In this document: positions 34,056-47,224 of the stretch, in pieces
Layout of the letters: every line of letters starts with the position of its first letter
Position numbering within the stretch: the stretch's first letter is position 1
NCBI RefSeq assembly: GCF_001540865.1
Contig: NC_033622.1
Coordinates: forward strand, 15,752,647 to 15,816,646
DNA from: Ananas comosus
Lineage: Eukaryota; Streptophyta; Magnoliopsida; Poales; Bromeliaceae
Direction of reading: 5' to 3'
Length of the DNA: 64,000 bases
Position numbers and translations under genes: made by a program
Notes under the pieces: generated by a model
What the model was told of the DNA's origin: nothing
The model's database searches: none
The model's input: the letters and a program-made list of their open reading frames with translations, nothing else

Positions 34056-37000
34056 CGCCAATTTCCTCAAACAGTTTTTTGGGATTTTTATTTTTATTTT
34101 TTAACATATTTTCCGGCTGTTGCTGAGCACCGCTGATCAGTGTATATTTGGGGTCCGCGATTCTGATTTTCTCTTGTTGCTGCGCACCGTCGACTAGTGT
34201 ATATTATTCTATATCTATATCTATATATATATATTTGATCTTGATAGCCCCGACGCATGCTTGTGTTGGATATTCTTTCAATCTTCTGTAATTTTTTTTA
34301 TCTTTTTTTCCTATTTCTTTTTCTTCTTGGAAGAGGCTTCCGCTGTGGATACGTGAAGCTTTTTATTTCATGCTTCGCATTGTTTAGTGTTGCAGATTAA
34401 TTTGTATATATACTTATTCACAATGCTTGGTGTATTTGCGTAGTCATTCTTATGGCAGGTAGGTTTATTTATTGGTGGCGCATTTGTTTAGTCATTCTAA
34501 ACTGTTGTGCCTTCGCCCATTTTCGTGTCCAAACTAACTGGCAATATGAAATTTTCACCTTTTTTGTTTGTCCTTATTAGTACAAGTTAAAAAAAAGGAT
34601 TTCGAGTTAAATCGATTCTCTTAGGAGATGAACTGTTTCTTAAAAATTGTATGACTAAGCTTATGAAGTGTCACAACTCAAAAAAAAAAAAAAAAAAAAA
34701 TTAAGGTACAAAATATTAGGAGTAACTGTAGATATATACTAACGTATTTGGATTATACTAGGCTTAAATTTTGAGTGTGTACGTTAGATGAGTTTGATTA
34801 GATATGTTTTTGTATTATTGTGTCCACCTGGGTTATGAACTTATGATTGGATTGGTCAGAACTCCTCGGCACAAAACACACACAACGCAGATTATCACGT
34901 AACAAAGAAGCAAGAATCTTACGAGTAGCCCCTTCGCTACAAAGCGAGGCTCCTGCAGTGCCTAATCAAAACGATTCCACCACTGCGTAATATATGAGTG
35001 TAGGAAAATTCCCATCTTTTCCACCAACCATTTGTACGTGTAAAGTGGCTTAGGATATATGATGATCGGTGATGATTAAATGAGAGGAACTATCGAAGGC
35101 CATGTGACAATGTTGCTTTTGTGCAAGTCAAAAGCTTCAGTAGATCATCTCTGTAGAACCTGTGAATGCATAGGAAGCAATGCTCCTCATAGGTTCCAAT
35201 CAAAAATAGGTGATCAGGAAAATCAATGAGATTCCTAAAAATATGTGTAAATCTTATATTTCCTGATGTACAAGATTGACCCTTCATATTGAGGAGCACG
35301 ATTGTTATATCCACTTCTTGGATGTATGAGTAGCATTTCTGTTTCTATAAATATTATAATGCACACACACAAGTTAGATTTATTTTATTTCAAGCTTGTA
35401 ACAAAAAGTCAAATGTATTTTGGCTTCTTATTAGTGAATAATTTCCAGTGTATTCCAAGTTCAAACTGAGGACAGATCATTATAGTATGAGGGTCTCAAA
35501 TTTTTAATTTGCATCTCTACACATCCAATTAAGGCGCCAGTTTGGCATGTTCTGATTCTTTCTTTGTCAAGTACAATCGGGTGGGATGTTGCTCCAGGTC
35601 CGTGTGTACGTACGGCCTTTCTCACTGGTCCCATTCAGACAGGTTTGGGAGAGAAATTTTGTAGGGAGCTTCTTATACAAGCACTTGAAAACAAATAAAA
35701 TAAAATAAAATAAAATGTGACAGTAATATTGCATTATCTATAGTTTCAACCAATAAAATTTGTTTCCGTAGTTTACTCATCTGATCATGATTTTTTTTAA
35801 AAAAATACTATACTTTTTTTTTTTTTTTTTTCAAAATGAGGATTTTGATTGGTTTTGAGACACAATGAGATAATGTCATAATGGATTGTTTAAAGTTTGC
35901 AAACTGATCTCACAATTTAACCGGTGTTATATTCCGATGTGAAAAAAGCATATATATATATATATATATTAATTTTCATTTTGTCCTCTTTTTATTCTCA
36001 TCATTAATTTCACCCAATCAATGATATCCCGTAAGAGAACTGAAATAGAAGATAGTCACTATATTCTATTAGCGTTCTAATGAATACTGATCAGACTGTG
36101 GCATTTGAAGTACTCACGAGCTTGAAAGGTAAGCTAATTATTAGTATATTTGATGAGCTGACAGTCATGAATCCTAATCCTCTATTTAACTTGCTGGTTA
36201 TGAATAAAATTATAATTAATGGTTGACACTGAATCCCATAATGGTCTCAAGTCTCAACCACCCAACATGTACTTGTCACCCAACATCATATAACTCCATT
36301 CAAAACCATAAATTTATTTTCACGGAGAGAGGGAAAGTGACGACCACAACCACGACCACGACCACGACCATCGCCACCATTGAATAAAAGAGGACTCTCC
36401 AAAGACAAATATTGGAGAATCCTCGTTCACAGTATTAAGTTGAGATTTTCAGCTCGTGACATGATTTTGTTAGCATTATCAATTCGCACCACCAGCAAAG
36501 TGGCCGCTACTGTGATATACCACCACACCTACCCCTCCTCTTATAAAGCATAATAAAATTTGTCACGCTGATGAATCTTTGGTTCAACGAATATAATAAT
36601 ATTTTGGTCAAGACCAAGTGCAAAGTGTTAAGATAAACTCAATTGGCCAAATTAAACTAGCTTATCACGCATATGCGACAAAAGTGTGAGAGGTACCTTT
36701 TTTTTTTTTTTTTTTAACTTGAGAAATGAGCATTTTTCCAATATCCTGATTCCTTGTTTATAATAATGATAATGACTATTGCAATAATATTGTACTTGGC
36801 CATATGTGCACGGTTTATTAATTAACTATTGAGAAGCACAATTAATCAATGTACTCATGATCCCTAACTCTCAACAAGTAGTAATTTAAGTACGAAATTG
36901 TCTAACTTGACGAGTTCATGGACTGCATCGTGCTTGTACTTCATTCAGAATCCATGTCTTAGAACAGAAACAGAAAAACAAAGAGAAGAGAATCAGTTCA

Positions 37001-37487
37001 AATAAAAATCGAAAGAAATAAAGCGAGTAAATTTTATAAAAATGGACAGAATCAACAGAATATTTAGTTTGAGAGGCCTAAAAAATTTCAGAGATGGTGA
37101 TGGGCACAAACCTTCCAAACCATCCCACGAATCGCGACTTTTTTAACATCAAAATCATCTCTTAGGTACATGCAGCTGGAAATCCCTGCAATGAATAACA
37201 ACATCTTCACCTCTCATCTATTTTCTCTCTCTCTTACCCTCTATACAAGAATGTGAACCTTTGGAACTTTATTTAAATGGAAATAAATAAGCCTATCACA
37301 AATCATAATTATGCGTGTCCACCAGCTGCATAAAATGAACCTCTCCCCCCTTTCCGCTTCTTCCTCTTATACGCCCACCAGCACTTAAGTCGTCAGGTCC
37401 AATTGAGACCGATCGGCGATCGAGATTACACTGTGGTTTTGATTTATAAAAGAATAGCAATCTAAAAAGAGTGTTGCGACGGCGATT
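34056..37487. other. Intergenic between BIM1-like and RRT1-like genes
   Basis: The first few hundred bases are likely BIM1 3' UTR, the last few hundred RRT1 3' UTR. Between them is AT-rich DNA with poly-A/T runs (34680, 35815, 36700), a (TAAAA)n run near 35695 and a (GACCAC)n run at about 36340-36370. No gene is supported. Confidence 0.5.
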
Positions 37488-40400
37488 TCACAAGCTAGAT
37501 AAATCTTCGGGGTGTCGCAAGCATTCTTGTGGATTGGCATAAAAGTAGTCCTCTTCCTTTGGCCGATCGGGAATTACTATTCTCCTAGAAGGCATTCCCA
37601 TTCGATTCGAATGGACCGTCTTTACAGATAAGGAGAATTCATCCCAGCCTAAAGAGCCATTGTTGTATTGATCCACAAGCTCGACTATAAGCTTTCGATC
37701 CAACAGGATTGTTTTCCTGAAACCCAAGTATCTGCAAACAGAAACAGCAACAGGTAAAGAACACCACTTACGAAAAAGGATTAAAAAAAAGGAACAAATG
37801 AATGATGGTAAGTTGATGAAGACCAATCAAAATATTCATTTACTATGATTAGCCGTTTATTCTGGATTTCTACCATTGTTTGTTTCAACTGAAGGGAAAA
37901 AAAAAAGCGCTATGAGCACATTTAGACAAGCAATTGCACTTCAAAACTTCAGAACAGCGTTTGTATAATAGAGAGAAGTACCTGCGGTGGCCTTCAACAA
38001 CTTTAGCCATGTTGCCGTCGTAGGTTGGCACGAAGATATCACTCTCTAAGGATACCAAATAATCCAATGCCGCCATTTGGGATGAATGATTTTGGAAAAA
38101 TCTAAGATCCGAAGGCTCCAATAGAGTTTCCTTCCTAACCTATATTACATTGTTAACACAATCAATTTAAAAAACAGGAAGGTATATGTAGGGCAAAAAA
38201 AGAAAAAAAAGGGTGAAAGATAATAACAAAGGAATAACTGTTGCAGGAACTGACCACATTCGGATAAGCAGCAGTAAGGGCAGCCATTCTCCTTTCTCCA
38301 CCATATATTTCCCCTGCAGCAATGTAAATCTGCATGCTGCGATCAATATCTAATGCCCGCAAAATGAGAGCAGTTTCCTCTGGTGTCAAAGGACATAGAC
38401 CATCTCTCCTTTTCATATCTGAGTTGATAACTTTCTCTTTCCACCAGGGATATGCATATCTACAAAAAAAAAAAAAAAAGAATAAAAAAAGAAGGGAAAT
38501 TTACTCATTTGCAATCCCTGAAAACTAAGAGATTTTAACAAATAAATTTTAAGCAAAAATTATCTTTTAACACATGCATCCCTGGAAGTTCTGCATATTC
38601 AGACATGCAGAAAATATTTTCTAATACAAAACAATTTCTTCCATGAATTCAATGAGCTTCCAACTTAATATCAGCATTTTTTTTTTTTTTTGGTTGTAGG
38701 AAACTGCAGGGGGACATGAAATTTCGGATTAGGAGAAAGGAATGAAAAGACCTATGATCATATATACCTCATTCTTGTCAACTCTTCTGCCTCCTCATCA
38801 GAGCAACCTTGGGTGCAGCCTGAGAAAGCCAACATGTCCATTTCATATCGCAGATGAAGAACCAAAAACGGCCCGTTCTGCCGAAGTATTCTAATCACTC
38901 GTTTGCCCAACTCTTCTATTTGAGAGGTAAATCTAAGAGCGGCGTAGTTCACTCGACACCTCAGTTTCTGAATCTCAATAGGTAGGCCATTATTAGCGAG
39001 CCGAGCGTCGGTCTTGTTCAAATGCACAACTTTGTACTTCTGAATTAAAGGAAGAATCTGTTTTCAGATCAATGATCTCAGTTAGCTTCCTCTCGGATGA
39101 AATAATAACATACGAAGAAAGTTTACCCAAACAAACTACACAAATGGAACCAACCTGATTATAATAATAAGAAATATCAGACCAACTAACTGGTGGCATA
39201 GAATAAACCATTCCTAGCTCCACTCTTCTTTTAAGCCTTGGTGGAAGTTCTTTTAGTATCCGGACCTCATCTCTCAATGAGGTAATGAAATGATCGACAT
39301 CAAATATGTCCTGAAACTCGCTGAATAATAGCATTTTCAACAGTTATGAGTTCACGCAAGCTGACAAACCTAGATATAATTTTTTTTCGAAGTTAATACG
39401 AAAATAAGCACACCTTGGATCAGCCCAAAATGAGGTTTTGTCTAATTCAGGTACTACTAAAGTCACATTCAAGTATCTTGCGATAGCAACCATATCGCAT
39501 ATCTGAGGAAACAACAAGAACAATATTAGACTGATTTTGCCCAAGACAAATTAACAAATTAAAAGGAATATAAGCCTGACTAAATGGTTACCGCGGCTCG
39601 CATCTGATTCAGTCCACCATTGCATGAAACCATCAAATAACCGTTATTTTTGTAGATTCCTGAAGAAAAAAGAATCCAAATGCTCGGTCAAAACAATACA
39701 GGATCACTGTACCAATTGAAAGCATCTAATAATTGAAATCCCAATTTAATTAATTAGAAGGCAGAGAAATAAAGGGGGCACATAGTCATAAGGTAAAAGG
39801 AGCGGAATTCGATAGCCTTATAGAGAAATATTCAATTAATATAAGCAGGAATTGTTCAAACACGGATAATCGCGACCCTTCACAGTCAAGACAATCCCAG
39901 TCAGATAGGTACATGACACCACAATTTGGTATATATTTCATGGACAGGAAAAAACCTAAGGCAGAAGAGGTCAATCATATGAACTCATTCAACCCTGAAA
40001 AGGAAAGCATAAAATAAAACAAATGATATAAAGAAATTAGCAATCTCTCATGTTTAATCACGAACCGAAAGAAACAGCCTTAATTTCTTAAATAAATTGG
40101 CAAAAAAATAAGCAGCAATTACAACATTATTATATTGTCAAACAATAAACCCCACAATAAAACAGAGGTTGCCCATAAAAATCAAGTTAACTAATAGGTA
40201 AAATACAACATCAATTTCAGCCCCGAACAGGAAGTACTTATTCAACGCAGCTTCCAAATAGGAGACGTTTTATTAATCAAACCTATACGTCCCCAAAGAT
40301 TTTTTTTTTTTTTAAGGAAAACCAAAAACAATTTGGCCACAAAGCTCGAATTAATCAAAACAAATTATTGTAAGATAAAATAAGGGTTTTCTTCATAAAC

Positions 40401-40884
40401 AACCTAAATCTAAAATTCATAAAAAGAGCATAAACAAAAACACAACAAAATCAAAAGAGAAGGATGGGAATAACAAAATGGGCCTAATTCTTGTTGTTGG
40501 AGGATTGAAACAAAGGAGAAAAAAACACTCACTTTTCGGCGGAAGAGTAACCTTCTCGGCCACCGATGACACGGCGGCGACCGCGGGCTTTATCGGAAGC
40601 GGAGAATCAGAAGGGGTGAAGCACGAGGGCCACCCCTTGAGGACCCGGGGGCCCCAAATCTCCCCCAGCGCGGTGAGCTGCACCACGCACGTCCAGAGAA
40701 GCACGGTGGTGGTGGCGCGTACCATCCACAGCTTCATCCGTGACCTCGACGCCGCCGCCGCAGCCGCCGCTGCAGAGCCCCTCAGCTTCTCCGCCTTCAG
40801 ATTCACCGGCCGCTCCCCGTACTCGGATCCGATCGCCTTCTCGATCCGGCACATCCTCGGCATCCAATTAGTCCTCACCTCCAT
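37488..40884 (-). CDS. RRT1: Rhamnogalacturonan I rhamnosyltransferase-like, GT106 (O-fucosyltransferase-like), 8 exons
   Basis: Minus-strand exons 40884-40533, 39659-39592, 39502-39414, 39320-39155, 39057-38768, 38459-38255, 38139-37982 and 37731-37488 join in phase to 523 residues. The N-terminus has a poly-Ala run (38-45), then a signal-anchor helix at about 54-73 after RSRMKLWMV, fitting a type II Golgi protein. Conserved blocks include [98 protein letters not shown] and the C-terminal [14 protein letters not shown], all typical of the Arabidopsis RRT1 clade. Members add rhamnose to the pectin rhamnogalacturonan I backbone. The start may instead be the ATG at 40854 (MCRIEK). All introns are GT-AG. 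Clade assignment is strong; acceptor substrate is by homology. Confidence 0.92.
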
Positions 40885-41849
40885 GCATCAAAACCCTAGT
40901 TCCGATCCCCTTTCCCCTGCCCCCCCCGCTCATCCAAGCCGGAATATCCTCGATTTAACTCAATGTAGCTTCACCGAGCCGATCGAAACCCTGGATTAAG
41001 GCCAAATAAGGTCGCAAAAGGGCAAGCTATCCCAAATTTCTTCCCAAAAATCGAACTTTTTACCCCAAACCGACGGGATCGCTCGCTTAAATGCCGACAC
41101 CAGCTCAAATCCACCAAAAAATTACCAAAACAACTTACTCCGCAGTGATTAAGGATCAGAAGAGATCCCAACACGATCTCCTTCCTCAAAACGCCAAATC
41201 TCGTCGTTTTTTCCCCCCCAAAAAGGGCAAAATCTCCTCGATCGTGGCCGGAGATCGAGATCGCGAGGCGGATTTCGGGGTTCAGGATGAGATTGGAGGG
41301 GAAATGGAGGGCAACTTCGGTGCCCAGAGAGCGGAGGAGAGGTGCCCGATCCCCCAAATTTATTTGAGAGCGGAGCTCTGTGTTTGTCGCCTTACGCGTC
41401 GGTGGCGTATATACGAGGCGACGTGTCCGTACGCGCCCCAAATACCTACGGTCGAATCACGACCGTCGGTTGCAATTACGGGTACACGCGATTAGCGTGT
41501 GCCGCTGCATCAAAATTCGCGAGGGCCCAGATGCGCGCGCCACGTGGACTCATCGCGATAGCCTCGTTGATGTCGGGGGTCCCGAGAGCTACGCACGAAT
41601 GATTGGGGAGGCGATACACGGAATTTACGAAGCCCGTCATTACATTTTTGGGATCACCGAAACGGACGGCTGGGATTAATCGGCGGGTGGATTCATCCCC
41701 ACCGTTTTCCCCCTCCGTTAATCCCGTGAAGCGGCCGCCCCTTGTCGTGCCCCGCCGTTACTTGACGCCGTCACAACGGTCGAATCGAATTTTTTGCTCT
41801 TTCTCAATTTTCTGGAAAATAAAAAACATTGGCATTATTAATTTCCATT

Positions 41850-41852
<3 letters not shown>
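40885..41852 (-). promoter_or_regulatory. 5' leader and promoter of the RRT1-like gene, with GC-rich island
   Basis: Positions 40885-41350 resemble a leader; 41400-41770 is CpG-rich. ORFs on both strands overlap and lack family features. Nothing else supported. Confidence 0.4.
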
Positions 41853-41923
<71 letters not shown>

Positions 41924-41966
41924 TAACTATTATACTTTTATGAGTATAAGTCCATTTATACTCATA
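41853..41966. repeat. (TA)n(GA)n microsatellite and hairpin ending at N
   Basis: (TA)n at about 41853-41886 and (GA)n to 41920 precede GTCTAACTATTATACTTTTA, then the hairpin TATGAGTATAA / TTTATACTCATA up to N 41967. Likely a broken MITE of the (TA)n-associated group. Confidence 0.6.
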
Positions 41967-41967
41967 N

Positions 41968-42934
41968 AGAGCAGATGAAATAAATGGATGTGTTTATATT
42001 TTTATAATTATTTATAATATATGTATAAATAATTCGAATTAGTTCAAATTAATCATTTATTACTAAGCAGTAGTTTAATTATGTTGATCTTTTCGGGGAG
42101 CTTATTATGACTCCGATAGAGTTAATAAGAGGAATTATTGAATAAATCTTATAAGAATTCACCTGATCTAATCCTCATAATCTAAACACTATCGAACAAC
42201 TGTCAATTTAGAAATGTATTGTCACAGATAAGTGATTATTCTTTCTTTAATAATTATTATTAGTTTTTTTCCTTTAAGCGAGGAGGTGGGAAGAATAAAA
42301 AAAGTAAAAGTAATTTGGCGTCTCAATCAATCATGATTAAAATGGACGGCCACCAGATGGGGGGGTCCACAGCTCGACACGCGTGCCTTGTTGATCGGAC
42401 GGCCGCCATTTGACGAGCTAGATAAGGATCGGCCAGATGGGGAGAAGTGAGACATTCGACCCACCGATGGAACTTCCAGAATACCTATTTTGAGCCGTTC
42501 ATCAGGGATCGAACGGCTGCTAGAGTTGAGTGGGAACACCGAGACGAATCGGACGGTGGAAACTGCTGAGCTGGCCCGTGAGGTGGACCGGCGATGTCTA
42601 AGACAGAAATTTATTGCATAGACCGATCCACCGTAGACCAAGTGCTAAACCCTAAACTTAAACAACTGATCTGATTCTCCCAAAAGTTTGGGCTCAACAC
42701 TTTGTGATATAATTATACCATCAAATAACTAACCAATTTGAACTCAAAAGTTTTTTTTTTTTTTTTAACACTATAGTACAATATTTAATTTTATATATAT
42801 ATCTAAATTCTCAAGCTGCCAGAAAATAAAGATCTAATATTGTTCATCTGCAACATGCATCATCAATCATATTTAAAATTTAGAAATAATATTATTTAAT
42901 AAAGTGCTATTCGAATGTTCTCTAAGTATCTATA

Positions 42935-42974
<40 letters not shown>
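41968..42974. other. Intergenic with GC-rich block at 42320-42620
   Basis: The block holds repeated ATCGGACGG / GATCGAACGG words on both strands. The minus-strand ORF over it (42327-42641) has no recognisable domain. A (TA)n tract lies at 42938-42974. Confidence 0.45.
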
Positions 42975-42977
<3 letters not shown>

Positions 42978-43202
42978 CGACTATGGTGCTTGTAAAAGCA
43001 CTAAACACTCGGTGCTTGTAATTTTTTTACCATTAGATCTCAATTTTTGATCATTTTTATCCGTTAAATTATACTATTCAACCAACCACCCACTCAACCC
43101 TAAGGTGCCCACATCATCCTAACTTCACATCCCTTAATCCAAGGGTCGAAAACTTACAAGCACCAATCACTCGGTACTTTTAAAAGCATAGGAGCTCAAT
43201 TC
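42975..43202. mobile_element. MITE against (TA)n, subfamily B copy 2
   Basis: Ends GTCCGACTATGGTGCTTGTA and AAAAGCATAGGAGCTCAATTC face inward. The interior shares CCACTCAACCCTAAGG (complement of AGGGTTGAGTGG) with 10851-11120 and 49955-50188. (TA)n on both sides. Confidence 0.7.
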
Positions 43203-43396
43203 TATATATATATGTAGCAATATATATATATATTGCTATGATAGTATCAAAATTTTCGAATAAGAATGTCTTTTGTGTTATCTCAATTTTTTGAGACAAC
43301 AACTATAAATAAAAGTAGAACTAAAATTAAAACCTAAAAAATCTGATGACCTCTTACATACCATTGGTTTTTTAGATACTTGAATAGGTAAAATAT

Positions 43397-43572
43397 GGAT
43401 TTTTTTTTTAGAGAAAGGTAGCAGAATATTACCTGCTTTGTTTATTTCTTTTTATAAATAAACTTTTATAAATAAACTTAGCTGAAAAATATGAATCAAT
43501 TAGGATTCGAATTTGGGACATCAAGTACCAACCATCAAACCCTTTGCCGCTTGCGTTAGAGAGAGACAGCTG
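43397..43572 (-). mobile_element. tRNA-derived SINE, copy 3
   Basis: Minus strand; poly-T left end, B-box complement GGATTCGAAT, A-box complement TTTGCCGCTTGCGTTA. The 12-bp target duplication TAGGTAAAATAT lies at 43385-43396 and 43573-43584. Confidence 0.9.
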
Positions 43573-44157
43573 TAGGTAAAATATAAATTCCTCATAAAAA
43601 TTTCATTACATGATTTTAAACCCTCTTAACAATTAGAATTTCAGTATGGTTCGCGAATGATGTGGTGGACAGGGCCTATGCAATAGGAAAATGCTGTAGG
43701 TGAGGCGTCACAGGTATCCAATCAGGAACACGCCACCACCGTGTTTATTTATTGACAACCTGACGTATCTCTTTCTCCTGTTCAAACACTATACTAAATA
43801 AATATTTTATTTGTTTGTTTATTTATTTTCATAATAATATATTTGTTTATATGTTCCCGTGTTTTTCTCTGTCTCGGCATATGAGGGTGTTAAGATCTCG
43901 TCCAAACTTTGGAATAAATATGAAATTAATATTAATATATATATATATTAGTATAAGGTAATAAATTTTGTATTTGAGAATTTCAAGGCGTAGAGGATGT
44001 CGCCCACATGCACGTCGCTACTCGAGAACTCCGATTACGAGTTTAAAAAAAAGGGCACCTCACAAACCCAGATGTATTTTTATATTATTTAATTTATTAT
44101 TAAGATCATGTTTTCAGAAGATAACAATAAATAAATTTTTTACATTATTTTTTATTA

Positions 44158-44415
44158 ACAAAACATTTGGTTAGGAAATAGGAATAGGAATAGGCCCTTA
44201 TTCTACTTTTATACCCAAACGCTAATTTTTTACCCGAGAATAATAATTCTCGATTATTCCCACCAACACTTCTATTTTCTATATAAAACTATCTAAAATT
44301 GTTCTTATCCCCGAAAACAATCCAATTGTCATCCAAACATTATTTTTTTTATCCCCATACTTATACCTATCCCTGTAATAGCTAGTTCTTGCTTATATCC
44401 GAATCAAACAGTACC
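44158..44415. mobile_element. PIF/Harbinger-like MITE, copy 3
   Basis: Body matches 2144-2401 throughout; terminal bases are degraded (ACATTTGGTTAGG and AATCAAACAGTACC) and the target duplication is unclear. Confidence 0.8.
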
Positions 44416-47224
44416 TACGAGTACTACACGCTATTTGCTGTCGCTACGAGCACGTATTTGTGCCATTGCTAGTACTGAGGATAATTTTTTTTTTTTGTTG
44501 CTATTAGATCAAACTTTAGGGGGTTCAAAGCATTTTTTCCCATGCATCAAATACTAGCTATGCCACAAAATACACCATGAAGTTTATGACAACTATTTCG
44601 AAACTCTTCCCCATGGACATAATTAAAATATAATTACAATACAAACTAAGACACATGTATGCGTATGTACAATATTGACATATGGTGTGCATGACATGAA
44701 TATGGTCATGTGAAGTATCTTAAAAAGTGACTTGACAACCAAAGATAACGCTAAATTTGTTTTTTTTTAATCATGCAAGATGTACTCTGCTTGATAATAT
44801 CTATGATTTAATGGTATATATATATATGTACAATAGTAGAGATTGGGTGTAAGGAAAGTTAATTAATTTTGTACTAATTCCATTTATTGTTTTAGTACAA
44901 TTTGTTTTGTAAAAAAAAAATAATAATAAATCCTTGGATGGCGATGCATCATCTCCTTACGATGTAGAAATACACATTATTCTAAATAAAATCATGCAAT
45001 ACTATACAAGCTGCAATTGTTGTTGGTATCAACATACATGTTGGATGTAGTAGTAAAAGGTCGAACCCAAAACTTTTGAAAACAACTCTTGTTCAAACAC
45101 TATAGAAAAAAAAACAAATATATGCTACAACTCTTACATACGTTAAATTTATAAAATGGTTGGCCCGTATACATCAGGAGCGTTAGAATGTCATGTTTAG
45201 AATACATATATTTGTACAAATTGCTGAAACATTGCTAATTTTACAGATTACGTTCCTACAGTTCCATGGCAAATGATCCAAACCCAGGCTCGGCCCGTGG
45301 AACCCACTTTAACCCAAAATAAATAGGCAATTATTATTTCAAATGCCAAGCCATGAAATAAAGCTAAGATGGACCCCGAAAACGTGCGCCCCAAATGCTC
45401 ATGACCAACTTGTATGGTATTTTCAATGACTCAGTGGTTAGCGCACTAACAAATGCCATTACGATCACCTTTTTATCTGTTTATTCCCATTTTTTTTCAA
45501 AAAAGGAAAAAAAAAGAAAAGAGCACTATGAAGGAACGAAGCTAGTAAAACTATTTTGGCCAAGAAAACTAACAGATGAATATTTAGGAAAGGGGGGACC
45601 AGTTTGACTAGGACTGTTCTATCATCAAGAAAGAGATAACAATTCAGAAGCAGCTCTCTTGATGTGCGAACAGAGAAACTCAGAGAAAGGCATGTTCATG
45701 TAAACACAATAATTGTTGACCCACACCACCACATTGAAAAGTGTATGAGGAGGAGATTAATATGGTAAAAGAGAGTGAGGAGACAGGAAACAACCTTCCC
45801 TTTGTTTCTTCTGCTGCTCCGAGTAGGCGAGGAAAATTGAATATGGAATCCCAATGCATGCACATAGAAGGGTCTCCGAGACTCGCCAAAATAATGGAAT
45901 GTAGGCCCCAGATGACTAATTGCGGTAGGTTCCACAGGTGTTTTAATAGTTTTCACATCCCAAGAAGCTTTACTGACCCTGCATCCTTAACTATAACAAA
46001 CATAATGAACGCAGGAGGATTGATTACAAATTTCCCCCTAAAAGTTCACACTTCATTAACACAATTGATAAGAATATTTCATCATGTTCATGTAAGGGTA
46101 CTTCTATTCTTGAGATTAGAACCACCAATAAAAGAGCAATTTAATGGCTCTTCAAAACGGGGAACAAGGGTGTGGGGGAAAAAGTAACAAAAAAGGAGCA
46201 ACAGGATGAGCCAGATTAAGCAATTCCCAAATTCGACACATGCTATAATTGAGCGCGATTTGGCATACTTGTTCATAAAGAGGTCACATTTATGGCGTGC
46301 CTTACTCAATTTCACATGTAGCACTTATGTGTTAATAAACATAAACATACAATTCCAATGCTCTTTCTCTTTCCCAAATCAAAATGGCACATTACAAATC
46401 TTCCTATTCTCTGCTATATCCAAAGGTAATTTGAGTGTCCCTATATTCATGGATTACCAGGTTCTTTAAAAAAAATAAAATAAAACAAAATTCTTAAGTG
46501 CTCTGAGATGTAAGGGATCATATAGCTTATAGCCATTGAATGTGATTAGTATACAGTAATAACTATAATACAGCTAGCATTTAATTGACTCTGCCGTATC
46601 ATAAAAAATTATAATCAGGCGAATGCCTGATAAGTAGAGATGAAACCATAATGGGATCACGTGTCACAAAAAAACAACTTATTGTTTGAATAAGGCACTA
46701 TATACTAAAGGCAATGTTAAAGTGCAATGGTAACCAACCCAACAAAGTTTTTGCCACCCCAAGGACTTCACTAGAAATTATTAAATTCAGGAACATAGAG
46801 ACTCAAAACACAATGCAAGAGTTAAAACAGCTTTGTTAAATATGGTTGAGTTAATTAGGTGTACGAGCTAATCTCATTATAGATGAAAGGGACATTTTGA
46901 GAGAAAAATTATTGGACATGTCAAATAAAAGCTAAATGGGCAGGAAATGGTATTTATTGAATACAACAGCTGGCACAATGTACTTTAGCCTAGTCCATGA
47001 AAAGGAAATGAAGAGTCCCACATGTAAAAGATCTAACAAGTATGTATAAATGCAGGGTATTTCCTGACGCTTCATTTAGGGAGCAGATTGAGCTGTACCC
47101 GTACAGTGCTTGCTTTCAGAGGAAGCTTGTTCCCACATGATAAGCAAAAGCAGCTTTTAAAATTCAGTTACTTCAAGCAAAATACTTGCTATTAATAACT
47201 GGCCTCGTAGTTTTCTAAGAGACA
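44416..47224. other. Intergenic, probable 3' flank of the S9A gene
   Basis: AT-rich with homopolymer runs. A 148-codon plus-strand ORF at 45741-46187 has no domain signature and an equally open opposite frame, so it is not called. The 3' UTR of the S9A gene probably occupies the last part. Confidence 0.45.

Noticed and set aside
36340..36370. Direct repeats that could suggest a CRISPR-like array
   Set aside because: A simple (GACCAC)n hexanucleotide run in plant DNA with no spacers.
45741..46187. 148-codon plus-strand ORF
   Set aside because: No domain or family resemblance, opposite strand equally open, no promoter features; treated as a chance ORF.
47085..47165. Additional last exon of the S9A gene after a GTAATAGG donor
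   Set aside because: Acceptors are poor and reading through to VIGYQS gives a plausible family-like C-terminus; kept only as an alternative.
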